A stretch of 64,000 bases of DNA, from the NCBI GenBank assembly GCA_937625935.1, contig OW569348.1, positions 310,001 to 374,000 of the forward strand, written 5' to 3'. Shown piece after piece: positions 7,941-16,760 of this stretch (the first letter of the stretch is position 1; each line of letters begins with the position of its first letter). Source of the stretch: Tetramitus jugosus. Taxonomy: Eukaryota > Heterolobosea > Eutetramitea > Acrasida > Vahlkampfiidae. The notes beneath the pieces are model-generated. The model was not told the origin of the DNA. It searched no databases and was given only the letters and a program-made list of their open reading frames with translations. Made by a program: the position numbers and the translations under genes.

Positions 7941-10900
7941 TTAAGATATCTCGTACACAGTTCCATTGTTCGTCATTTTCGTCCAGATCAAAAAGTTACA
8001 ACCCTCACCTCCTGTGGCTTCGGGGGTGTGTTTGTATCGAGACATATTGTGCGTTATGATGAAAACTTTGTCGACATGTTGGGAGGAAATCATTTGTATC
8101 ACCTCATTAACATGATGCTGACCAATCTTGTCAATTGCATCAAACACTTCATCTAACATTAAAAAATTAGATTGAAAGCGACTTTGTTGTCTAACAAGTT
8201 CGAAAAGTGCGAAGAATATCACTAACTGATTCCTCTTTCTTTGTCCTGCTGATCTCTTACCATAATCTTCTCTAATCATAAAATCATAATCAAAAGTAAC
8301 AGGCATCGAATTCGGTCCAAGTAGCTTTGTATACTCGTTCAAGATCATATTCAGGTCGTCAATTGATTGCTCTAATAGAAATGATCTCATTGTGATAAAC
8401 TGATTTTTCTCTACTTGCTTGTTTGTGTGCATGACGGGCAATGGGAGAGGATCTGAATTGTAAGCTGATCCCTTATCACTGATGGGTATGTCATCCACCT
8501 TTCTCGTTCTTCTCTCAAACGCTTTCTCCCAAAAATCATAGCAAGCAACATGATCTTCTACATGAGCAATACTGCGATTTGTATTCTCAATTGATTTCTC
8601 TAAATCACTGATTTGAGAGTGGATAGTGGATATAGCGTGACTCATTTCCTTCAACCTTTCATTCGTGTGTTCCAAGTCGGCTCTATGATGGTAGAATAGC
8701 TTGTTCTTCTCGAGTTGTTGAGTGCGAAGGTTGGTCAGAGTTCTAGATATAACATTATATCCATCCTCAGTTGAGAGCGGCTGAGATACTCCACTCTCAG
8801 AGATCTGTTTTGATATCTGTTCTAACTCTTCTAATCTCGAATTTCTCTCAGCTTCGATCTGTTTCAAGTCGGACTCTATCATAGAGTAATTCATTGTTGT
8901 TGCCATTCGTTTGGTCTGACTTTGTTTCAGAATGTGTAAATTTTGTTTCTTGTGCTGCAGAGCTATTCTCATTTGCTCGTACAACTCACCCTGTTGAGTC
9001 GCATGATGAAGTGAATCTTGATATATGTTAAGATCACCTCGCAACTTTTCAAGAGTACATTCCTCAATGGACTGTGAACAATAAGGACACGAGTGTGACT
9101 CGATCATTTCCTGTAACTTGCGAATTTCTTGATAGAGATGAGGTTCTTGCATTATGTATCCTTGAAGCTCGATTAATGATGCTTCACTCTCCGAGATATC
9201 TTTTTCTAAGAATTCAATCTCCCTCGAAGCCAGCTCGTACTGTTGAGTCATTAATTCATACTCTTGAATCTTGGATTCCATTCTTTGTTTCTTTTCATTC
9301 AATACAGAAAGAGTTTCGATTAATAAATTTCTAGACTGAATCATCCCTTTTGTGGATAAGAACGCCTGATAAGAAGCAATTTGGTCCTCAGCTTGTTTGA
9401 TATGATGATTAATATCGTGAATCTCAACCTTACAATTATCAATTGAAGGAATAATTGCATTTCGTTTCTGCTCAAGGGCCTGTTCAAGTGTCAACGTTCT
9501 AGCAAGACTCTCTCGTAACATCTTCAATCTCTGGTTGAGATTCTCAATACTATAGCCTTGAGCTATCGAATCGTTCTGCAACTTCTTCCGAACAAGTCTA
9601 ACCTCATTGAGGAAATCATCAAACTGATCGAGTCCAAGCAGATGCTCAATCATCTCCCTTCTCTCCTTTGCATCTGAACTCAAAAAATTGAATACACTCT
9701 CACCAACAATGACAGATTTTGAAAATGTATTGAAGTCTATCCCCAGAAGTTGCTCCAACCGAAGTTGTGAGTCTCGAAGAGATCCTCTCTCATACTCACT
9801 CATATAAACATTATCTTTGTAAACTCGAATTCCATTACCCTTCCTGGCTGGTGTGTTTGTGAGCTCAACTGTATCCATATCTGAGTATTTGCGGAATCGT
9901 TCGATCGAATACCCATTTTCAAATTTTACCACTACCCTACAGTTCCTTTTGGTGACATCATTCACGGCAAATGACGCTTTCATGTCTGTTCTTAAAAACC
10001 GATTGAACAGGCACCAAGTAATAGCTTCTAACAAACTACTCTTTCCTGATCCATTATTTCCTTCAATGAACCAAACACCATCATCCATCGTACTCAAGTT
10101 CAACTCGATCAAACCTTGGATGCCGAGAAAATTTTCAATTGTAACACTTTGCAATTTAGCATGGAACATATTACCTCCGATGGGAGATGCTGAACCCAGC
10201 TTTGTAGCTACGTTTCTCATAACCTCTCGTCCCTTATTGATCAATAACTCCTTAAACTCTAGATTGCTAGAAAGATCAAATAGAGACAAATATTCAGGAA
10301 TCAAGTCATCAAAAGATAAATGATTAATCTTTTCGGGTTGACTGATTTTGTCTGATTTTGTTTCTGCTTGATTTATCCTTCTCACAACTATTGAGTGCTT
10401 CTTTACCTGAAGAGCTCCTGCTTTAATTAACTTATCCTTGATTCGATCTGGTACAATATCAGGATTTTCATATATTACAGATACGAACTTGCCCTTGTAT
10501 TGCTCAATTGGTTCTAAATCAGCTTCACTATGAAGCCGAACCAATCGAAATGCGTCCCACGTTGGATTTTGCACAAACTCTACAATCGACGAGTCATTTA
10601 CATTACTTTTGTTCAAGAAGCAAATTCCTCTTCCAGAATCACCTGAATCTCCAAAATGGTGTTGCATTGGTGATCCACAATAAAGAACATTATCGGCTAA
10701 ATAATGGTGATGATGAAAGTGCCCTGAGATTAAAAACTTGAAACGGGTCAAGTAAGACGGAAGGGACTTTTTTCCCTTCATTTCATCATCCGAATGATAC
10801 TTCTTTGTAAATAATTTGTTATGGTTATCTTTCTGATATCTTTGTATTGCGCCTGGGAGAGACAAGTGACCAAAACCCACCATTTTAGAATAATCAAACT

Positions 10901-11495
10901 TGGATCCATTGTCTAAGATCCAGCGCTTCATCAGTGATTGGTCCTCCAAATAGGGAAACATGACACATGCTTGATCACCTATATCTGTCACTCTGATATC
11001 ACGGTATAAATGAAATTGATTCTTCAACGAATTCAATCCAAGCACATCTAATGAACTAATCTTTGAATCATGCTTCAAGTTCATGTCATGATTACCCAAC
11101 AGGATATGAATAGGTACATCCAACGTGCTTAATTTTTCAAAAAAGTGAATGGCTGCCGACTGAGATTGCACACTGACCGTTTCCCTGGTATTCAAAACAT
11201 CTCCCAGGCACACAATGCCTGACAATTGCGATTGATTTCGAAATTGATCATATATCCAATCACCTGTATCAATGACACGCTGCAATCCCACATCTTGAAA
11301 GTGAATATCTCCAAATATACCAATAGAATTCATAATTTGATCACCCTTGTGATCAGAAGGTGGATGCGTCAACGATCTCAATTGAAAAGATGACTTCCAC
11401 AATGCATGATGACAACGGTGGGATGACCGCATCATATGATGCTTTTGCTGCGAAGAATGACTCGATTTTCCATGCTGTATCAGTAGCTTCTTCAT
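7941..11495 (-). CDS. SbcD-SbcC (Mre11-Rad50-like) nuclease and SMC-like ATPase in one chain
   Basis: A single 1184-residue frame contains both halves of an SbcCD/Mre11-Rad50-type DNA end-processing complex. Residues 58-290 are a metallophosphoesterase nuclease: GDIH (62-65), GD (98-99), GNHD (134-137), GHFH (258-261), then the GSPMQHHFGD segment typical of phage gp47/SbcD capping regions. From about 445 an SMC-type ATPase follows: Walker A GNNGSGKS (479-486), long coiled coils, a zinc hook CPYC (803-806), ABC signature SAGQRKR (1082-1088), Walker B FLMLDE (1111-1116) and the H-loop ITHN. All catalytic elements are intact. In known complexes these are two separate proteins. The first 50 residues are rich in Lys, Arg, His and Ser without acidic residues until D48, suggesting a mitochondrial presequence; Met55 is an alternative start. 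It resembles SbcCD/T4 gp46-47 more than nuclear Mre11/Rad50 in length and motif spacing. Confidence 0.93.
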   Translation of the reverse strand: MKKLLIQHGKSSHSSQQKHHMMRSSHRCHHALWKSSFQLRSLTHPPSDHKGDQIMNSIGIFGDIHFQDVGLQRVIDTGDWIYDQFRNQSQLSGIVCLGDVLNTRETVSVQSQSAAIHFFEKLSTLDVPIHILLGNHDMNLKHDSKISSLDVLGLNSLKNQFHLYRDIRVTDIGDQACVMFPYLEDQSLMKRWILDNGSKFDYSKMVGFGHLSLPGAIQRYQKDNHNKLFTKKYHSDDEMKGKKSLPSYLTRFKFLISGHFHHHHYLADNVLYCGSPMQHHFGDSGDSGRGICFLNKSNVNDSSIVEFVQNPTWDAFRLVRLHSEADLEPIEQYKGKFVSVIYENPDIVPDRIKDKLIKAGALQVKKHSIVVRRINQAETKSDKISQPEKINHLSFDDLIPEYLSLFDLSSNLEFKELLINKGREVMRNVATKLGSASPIGGNMFHAKLQSVTIENFLGIQGLIELNLSTMDDGVWFIEGNNGSGKSSLLEAITWCLFNRFLRTDMKASFAVNDVTKRNCRVVVKFENGYSIERFRKYSDMDTVELTNTPARKGNGIRVYKDNVYMSEYERGSLRDSQLRLEQLLGIDFNTFSKSVIVGESVFNFLSSDAKERREMIEHLLGLDQFDDFLNEVRLVRKKLQNDSIAQGYSIENLNQRLKMLRESLARTLTLEQALEQKRNAIIPSIDNCKVEIHDINHHIKQAEDQIASYQAFLSTKGMIQSRNLLIETLSVLNEKKQRMESKIQEYELMTQQYELASREIEFLEKDISESEASLIELQGYIMQEPHLYQEIRKLQEMIESHSCPYCSQSIEECTLEKLRGDLNIYQDSLHHATQQGELYEQMRIALQHKKQNLHILKQSQTKRMATTMNYSMIESDLKQIEAERNSRLEELEQISKQISESGVSQPLSTEDGYNVISRTLTNLRTQQLEKNKLFYHHRADLEHTNERLKEMSHAISTIHSQISDLEKSIENTNRSIAHVEDHVACYDFWEKAFERRTRKVDDIPISDKGSAYNSDPLPLPVMHTNKQVEKNQFITMRSFLLEQSIDDLNMILNEYTKLLGPNSMPVTFDYDFMIREDYGKRSAGQRKRNQLVIFFALFELVRQQSRFQSNFLMLDEVFDAIDKIGQHHVNEVIQMISSQHVDKVFIITHNMSRYKHTPEATGGEGCNFLIWTKMTNNGTVYEIS

Positions 11496-11597
11496 CGCTT
11501 GTTGTTGTTAACTTGTTTTTATTGGCCGAATAAAACAGGAAGAACTTGCGTTTTTTCTCCCATTGGGCGTCAACCAAAAACCTGTTGAATTTGCTTA

Positions 11598-13295
11598 TTA
11601 CTGTTGAGGAAAATCGTCCCAACCAGGAGATAGCAGATAGCAGGCCTTGCACTTCCATTTGATTGCACCGAACAAGACACCTAGCAACACCGCATAGAAT
11701 GTCATTAGCAGTAATAGAGACAACAATCGAACGCAGAGGACCACCTTGGACACAATACGTTCCACACGCATATTTGGAAGCAGTTTTCGAGGTGCAAACA
11801 CCAAACCGGCGAAGAAGCCACAGAAAACACCTCCAAAGTTTGCAAAGTTATCAATGGTTGGCAAGTAGCCCATAGCCAAAAACAAAATCACTTGTACAAG
11901 CAGAGCAAGCATCGGTTTCCAGGGTCTCTTTCGACTCACGAACCAATTGAGAGCATACTCAGCAATCAGAGCACTAAGGATTCCAATGAGACAAGACGTT
12001 GCACCAACACTGATCGACTCGGACAGAAAAACAGAACTCATCAAATTTCCTCCAATACCTGACAACACATAGACACAGAAGATTCGGACCCAACCCCAGT
12101 TTCTCTCTGTTCGAAGCACCAGAGACAGCTGCCAAAGCAATGTAAACAGCAAATGTACAATACCCGTGTGGAAAACAAAGGAAGATATCAGTCTGTACAC
12201 TTCCTTGTTGTTCTTCATGCGCGCTGCATTCTTGCCACCCAGGTCATACACATCTTGAACCGGTGGTCCTATCATTGGATTCTGCATAATAGGTGCCACC
12301 TTGAACTTGATCATACAAGCCAACAGAATACCAATCTGAACACATGTCAGCGCGAGGACAGTCAATGGAAATCTGGCACCTGGTTCCCTACCAAAATTCA
12401 GAATATTGTCAATGTCGTATCGATTTATCTTGCTCTTTCGTCTCTTCTCCTTGGGAATCAAGTGCAATTTGGCCGGATTCACTCCTGTTCCCAAATCTCT
12501 AAAATCACCAGCCTCTTCGTCCACCATACTCGTACTATATGGAGCTATCACTTCAATATATTGTTGATCATCAATGTCCTCAATCATTGCATTGCCAGTG
12601 CGAACTAAATCATCATAGAATACTCGTTTTTGTAACTTGTTCGAAGGCTTATAGGGATCCCTCGTATCGACCTTTGCAGAGCTTTCTTCTTGTTGTAGTT
12701 GTTGCTCTTGTAGTTGACTGAATATCGATGGCCACATCATCACACTATTATGCTTACTCTTATGATTGTTATTGTTATTGATGTAGAGTTGATCTTCGGG
12801 AACACCCAATGGTGAATCTTCGCCATCGTCATTGTCAATCTTCTTTTGTTCATACACTCTTGCAAAGTTCAATGGAGGTATGCAGCTAGGTGACGACGGT
12901 GAGGACATGCGAGCCATCATATTATGTTTTTCACTCGGTAAAATGAACACCAAATCTTCGAGTTCATACGGTGGAGGTGACTCTTGTGGCATGAGTTCAC
13001 CACCTCCATCATTACTACTACTACTACTGTCTTCGTCCTTTGATGTCGTTACATCATCATCCGTGTCTGTTCGTTCTCCCATCGTAGGAGGAGCTCCAAT
13101 TGAAACAATTCTTGGCAGCGGACAATCACTGATTTTGCGATAGCCATAGGGACCTGCTGTGGCAGTCTCACCAGAGTGGTTATTGGGTTGAGAGACAGAT
13201 GGTGGTCGCGAGTTATTATTATTGTGGTCATTGTTGTCTGCACGGACAAAAAACCGAACATCACTACCGCTACTGTCGTCACTGGGTGAACTCAT
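11598..13295 (-). CDS. Rhomboid-family membrane protein, predicted catalytically dead
   Basis: The 565-residue protein has a roughly 300-residue disordered N-terminal domain rich in Ser, Asp and Asn, then a six- or seven-helix rhomboid core from about residue 308. Family landmarks align well, but every catalytic position is changed. The GASG serine motif of helix 4 is GATS (431-434), so the Ser is Thr433. The helix-6 His (AHxxG) is Asn486 in IDNFANFGG. The helix-2 HxxxN oxyanion motif is H381-LLF-T385. It should therefore be a pseudoprotease like iRhoms or derlins, binding membrane clients rather than cleaving them. A final hydrophobic stretch (about 515-545) is an added C-terminal segment. 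The ATG at 13295 is the only sensible start. The gene lies about 100 bp downstream of nothing but the start of the SbcD-SbcC gene, on the same strand. Confidence 0.88.
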   Translation of the reverse strand: MSSPSDDSSGSDVRFFVRADNNDHNNNNSRPPSVSQPNNHSGETATAGPYGYRKISDCPLPRIVSIGAPPTMGERTDTDDDVTTSKDEDSSSSSNDGGGELMPQESPPPYELEDLVFILPSEKHNMMARMSSPSSPSCIPPLNFARVYEQKKIDNDDGEDSPLGVPEDQLYINNNNNHKSKHNSVMMWPSIFSQLQEQQLQQEESSAKVDTRDPYKPSNKLQKRVFYDDLVRTGNAMIEDIDDQQYIEVIAPYSTSMVDEEAGDFRDLGTGVNPAKLHLIPKEKRRKSKINRYDIDNILNFGREPGARFPLTVLALTCVQIGILLACMIKFKVAPIMQNPMIGPPVQDVYDLGGKNAARMKNNKEVYRLISSFVFHTGIVHLLFTLLWQLSLVLRTERNWGWVRIFCVYVLSGIGGNLMSSVFLSESISVGATSCLIGILSALIAEYALNWFVSRKRPWKPMLALLVQVILFLAMGYLPTIDNFANFGGVFCGFFAGLVFAPRKLLPNMRVERIVSKVVLCVRLLSLLLLMTFYAVLLGVLFGAIKWKCKACYLLSPGWDDFPQQ

Positions 13296-13520
13296 GTTGT
13301 TATATTATTGTACAATGTTGTTTTGTGAAATGTATTGTGATGTTGTTGTGGAGGTTTCTGAAAGGGAGCGAATGTGTTGTTGATGGTTCTTTCTTACTGT
13401 TTCTCTCTTTTTGCCTGTTGGCTGTTGTCATCCGTCATCTATCCTCAAGCGGAAGTGGCAATTTCGGAGCGGAATAACACTGAACGAAACAAAAAATCAA
13501 ATTCAGAAAACCAAACCATA

Positions 13521-14141
13521 ATGAGCGCTGAAACATCCACAACAACATCTTTGACCTCTGTTTGCATTTACTGTGCCAGCTCCAACAAGATTGACCAAAA
13601 ATTCTTTGATGCTGCCATCGAGCTTGGCCGATCACTCGCAAAGAACAACATTTCCATTCGCTACGGCGGAGGAAATACCGGATTGATGGGCACTGTTGCA
13701 AAGTCTGTGTTGGACAATGGAGGCAAAGTGATTGGTGTGATCCCAAGATTCATGTGGGACAACAAGTGGGGTCATGAGCACTTGACCGAAATGATCATCA
13801 CAGAGACAATGCACGAGAGAAAGGTGGCCATGCTAAAGGACGTGGATGCTGTGATTGCATTGCCTGGTGGCGTAGGAACATTGGAAGAACTTTTGGAGAT
13901 TATATGCTGGAAAAAGTTGGGATTGTTTTTGAAGCCAATTATCATTGTGAACACTGATGGTTATTATCAATCATTGGTCGACATGTTGCAGAAGGCTGTG
14001 GATGAGAATTTTATGAACGGTGCACATTTGGAGATGTGGACCGTGGTGGATGATGTGAATGATGATCGTGTTGTTCAAGCCATTCATGACGCACCACAAT
14101 GGTTGGCCAGTAATGTCGGTAGAGTCAGTGAATTGATGTAA
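13521..14141 (+). CDS. LOG family protein (cytokinin-activating phosphoribohydrolase-like)
   Basis: This 206-residue protein has the full LOG signature: GGGNTGLMG near residue 50, ETMHERK, and the PGGVGTLEE motif (about 115-123) that forms the nucleotide-binding site and carries the catalytic Glu. LOG enzymes release the base from cytokinin riboside 5'-monophosphates or related nucleoside monophosphates; they were long misnamed lysine decarboxylases. The length equals the usual plant and bacterial forms. The frame is open upstream to a GTG at 13374, encoding a hydrophobic stretch, but no ATG in that part gives a better start than ATG 13521 except an internal one at 13383; the family N terminus (VCIYCASS) begins 14 residues after the chosen Met. 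The cytosolic form is most likely. Confidence 0.9.
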   Translation: MSAETSTTTSLTSVCIYCASSNKIDQKFFDAAIELGRSLAKNNISIRYGGGNTGLMGTVAKSVLDNGGKVIGVIPRFMWDNKWGHEHLTEMIITETMHERKVAMLKDVDAVIALPGGVGTLEELLEIICWKKLGLFLKPIIIVNTDGYYQSLVDMLQKAVDENFMNGAHLEMWTVVDDVNDDRVVQAIHDAPQWLASNVGRVSELM

Positions 14142-14210
14142 ATCGATATCACAAATAAACAAACATCGGCTTCATTTTCTCTCTTGTAATTACATTTAAT
14201 TGGTTGTTGC

Positions 14211-15590
14211 TTACGAAGCAGAGACAGCGGAAGTCAACTCGATCAATGGATAAATACCGAGCAATGCAATGACGAGAACGAGGCCACCAATCAATACAAT
14301 TGTCAATGGGTTCAAAACATTCAACAAAGTCTGCAATTGTTGCATGTACTCCTTGAGAACCATTTGAGACACATAACGAAGACCATCCTGAACAATTGAG
14401 TGCTTACCGCTCATGAAGCAAGCCTGTAGATATGCCACCTCGTACGGTGAAAATACATGCTTCTGCTTCAATAGATAACTGAGAACTTCATCTGCAGTTG
14501 CACCATACTTGGCCAAAGCAGCCATAGACTCAATCATATGCTGGAAAATGACATTACCGCTCAAATTTGTACACACAAGCAGTAACTTTGAGGTAATCTG
14601 CTCCTTGTCCAACAGAGACAATGTATAGAGAAGAGTTGCCTTGTCTTGCAAGAATTTCAAATGTCCAAGTGGCGTATGTAACTTCATATACTCGAGCTTT
14701 AAAAACGTTCTGAAAGGCAAGTATTGCTTGCTACTCGATATGACACTCGGTATCAAATATATCAAAGCCAACCAGTGGTACTGAACATTCTGAACCATGT
14801 AGTTTGCAACTTGCAAGAATTTAGGTACAGTGAGACCCATACTCTCAAAAATAGAGATGTTCTGTGGCAGAATCTTAATCAATAGCAGTGTGATACCTAG
14901 AATACCTAACACACCCATAATTGTGGGATAAATCAGTGCACCTGACACTGCCTTTTGAATTTTGATCTCTCGAGCAAACCTCTGTGCACAATACAGCAGA
15001 ATAGTATCGAAATTGTTCAACGATTTACCGAGAACAAGCGAACTGTAGTACCAAGCCGGTAGATATTGCTGCACACGAGACAATGTCGTAATAAATGTCT
15101 TGTAATCTGTGCCTCCGAGAGCACTCTTTGGAATTTTGACTTGAGCCAAAAAGGGCAATAGATCAGAATCCTTGGGTGCACTTCTCAACATGATACTAAA
15201 GATACTCAAACTGTTTAGAGACGGTGGAATAGAGTTGACCAGAAACAGAATGTTGTTGAAGGCTTGAAGAGAAGCTGTTGTGAGAGGACCACTCCCTTGA
15301 AAGCTCCGTATCACCTTGTTCAACAGACTCGGATGAGATGTTGGATCAATCTTTCGAGTGCTCCTTGATGTGCCCCCCTTCTTGAGATTCTTATTCTTTG
15401 ATTGTATTGATGTGGATTTCGCGCCACTAGCCGAAGCCGTAAATGATGTGTGAATTTGTCCGACTTTATCAAAACACCGATCCAAATCGTTTTGACCGGA
15501 CTGATCAGGCTGGATGTGCCGCATCAGATTCTCCAGTCTCCACCGCACTCGTTGTGCTCCCAAACTCTCATCAACAGTCTCCTCGCTCAT
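14211..15590 (-). CDS. GspF: Type II secretion system F protein (GspF), mitochondrial T2SS
   Basis: The 459-residue product matches the inner-membrane platform protein GspF. It has two T2SSF-like helical halves and three membrane segments: one in KAVSGALIYPTIMGVLGILGI..., one in WLALIYLIPSVI, and a C-terminal one in PLTIVLIGGLVLVIALLGIYPLIE. The RxxKIQKAVSGALIYP...P stretch followed by FESMGLTVPKFLQV is the classic first-repeat signature. A mitochondrial T2SS (GspD, E, F, G plus eukaryote-specific partners) has been reported in jakobids, heteroloboseans and a few other protists, so this is probably its F subunit in the inner mitochondrial membrane. The N-terminal 130 residues are polar, Ser/Lys-rich and not bacterial-like. 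The start is ATG 15590; an in-frame TTG at 15620 was rejected. It is divergent from the derlin gene, 204 bp apart. Confidence 0.88.
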   Translation of the reverse strand: MSEETVDESLGAQRVRWRLENLMRHIQPDQSGQNDLDRCFDKVGQIHTSFTASASGAKSTSIQSKNKNLKKGGTSRSTRKIDPTSHPSLLNKVIRSFQGSGPLTTASLQAFNNILFLVNSIPPSLNSLSIFSIMLRSAPKDSDLLPFLAQVKIPKSALGGTDYKTFITTLSRVQQYLPAWYYSSLVLGKSLNNFDTILLYCAQRFAREIKIQKAVSGALIYPTIMGVLGILGITLLLIKILPQNISIFESMGLTVPKFLQVANYMVQNVQYHWLALIYLIPSVISSSKQYLPFRTFLKLEYMKLHTPLGHLKFLQDKATLLYTLSLLDKEQITSKLLLVCTNLSGNVIFQHMIESMAALAKYGATADEVLSYLLKQKHVFSPYEVAYLQACFMSGKHSIVQDGLRYVSQMVLKEYMQQLQTLLNVLNPLTIVLIGGLVLVIALLGIYPLIELTSAVSAS

Positions 15591-15794
15591 CGGTAGTGGT
15601 TCTCGTAAAGTGACCGCCAAAATTTTGTTTGCTTCTTCACTTTTTTCCGTGTTTCTTCCCGATTTCTCCTCTCAATCTGCTCCAAAAATAAACGAAACAC
15701 CTGTTCAAACAAGAAAATCAAAGTCAATCGTGAAACAAACACCAACCAAGCAAAAAGCAAGTGCGCAATCATCAATCGACATTGACAAATCATT

Positions 15795-16662
15795 ATGGCT
15801 CAAACTGCTCAACAATTTTGGGATGATCTCCCTCAGATCACAAAATACCTCTGTGTTTTCATACTTGGTCTCACAATGATTGCACAATTTGGTCTCGTCA
15901 GTGGATACTCGCTGATATTGGACTTTGATTTAATCTTCAACTTGAAACAGTTGCAATTGTGGAGATTGATCACTGGTGTTTTCTTCTATGGAGGATTCAG
16001 TTTTTCATTTTTGATGAACTTTTTGGTGTTGTACGTGTGTTGTGTTGCTTATTACGGTTTATTGGATGATTTACGATCGATGGAGAAACTCATTTTTTAC
16101 TAACTATACATTTGTCACATGTGTGTGTGTTTTTTTGATTGATAGCTTACAATATAGCTCAAAGCTCGAAAAGGATACGTTTGGTGGCAGAAGTGCCGAC
16201 TATGTGTTTATGCTCTTGTTTGGATCATTTTTCATGCTGATTGCCGCCTATTTCCTCTCCATGCCTATTGTGAGTTACACCTTGTTAATGTACATTATCT
16301 ATGTGTGGTGTAATTTGAACACGAATGCTCATTTGAGCTTGTTCATGATACCGTTCCAGATTCCAGCTCGATACTTCCCATGGGCATTCATGATGTTTCA
16401 TGTTTTGCTCGGTGGTAGCATCGTGAGTGATTTGATTGGTATTGTGATTGGTCATGCATACTACTTTGTCATGTTTTACTATCCAAGAGAGTATCACAAG
16501 ACATTGATCAGCACTCCTGGCTTCTTATTGAACTGGTTCCCACCACAGAGAATGTCTGTTCATGGATTGAATCAATCGAGCTCACAACCTGCACCTCAGA
16601 GAGCACAACAAACCATGGGACCTCATCGATGGGGTGATGGAAGAAGACTGGGAGCAGAGTAG
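15795..16662 (+). CDS. Derlin (ER-associated degradation retrotranslocation factor)
   Basis: Two exons, 15795-16030 and 16146-16662, encode 250 residues. The intron (115 bp) starts GTACGT and ends ATAG. This splice gives ...NFLV-FLQYSSKLEKDTFGGR, aligned position for position with the derlin segment NxxFLYxYSxxLExxxFxGR; other nearby donors would insert extra residues. Derlins are multi-span ER membrane proteins of the rhomboid superfamily that help extract misfolded proteins for proteasomal degradation, with p97/Cdc48. The sequence shows the conserved N terminus (WRLITGVFFYGG), RSADYVFMLLFG, and a C-terminal cytosolic tail (NWFPPQRM, then polar, Gln-rich) as in the family. The start is at the only upstream ATG. 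Confidence 0.95.
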
Positions 16663-16760
16663 AGTCCATTGTAATCTCATTTTTGGAACAACAACAATAT
16701 TTGTAAAGAAAGATAAAGAAAGATTGTAAACACTTTTGCACTTTACTTTTCTGTATTTGA

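Noticed and set aside
7691-8059. Plus-strand ORF downstream of tRNA-Ala
   Set aside because: Its second half is antisense to the end of the SbcD-SbcC gene, and the first half has no recognisable motif or ATG start.
14211-15620. Bacterial contamination as the source of GspF
   Set aside because: The gene lies between intron-bearing eukaryotic genes, has local base composition and a eukaryote-like polar N terminus. Mitochondrial GspF is known from this protist group.
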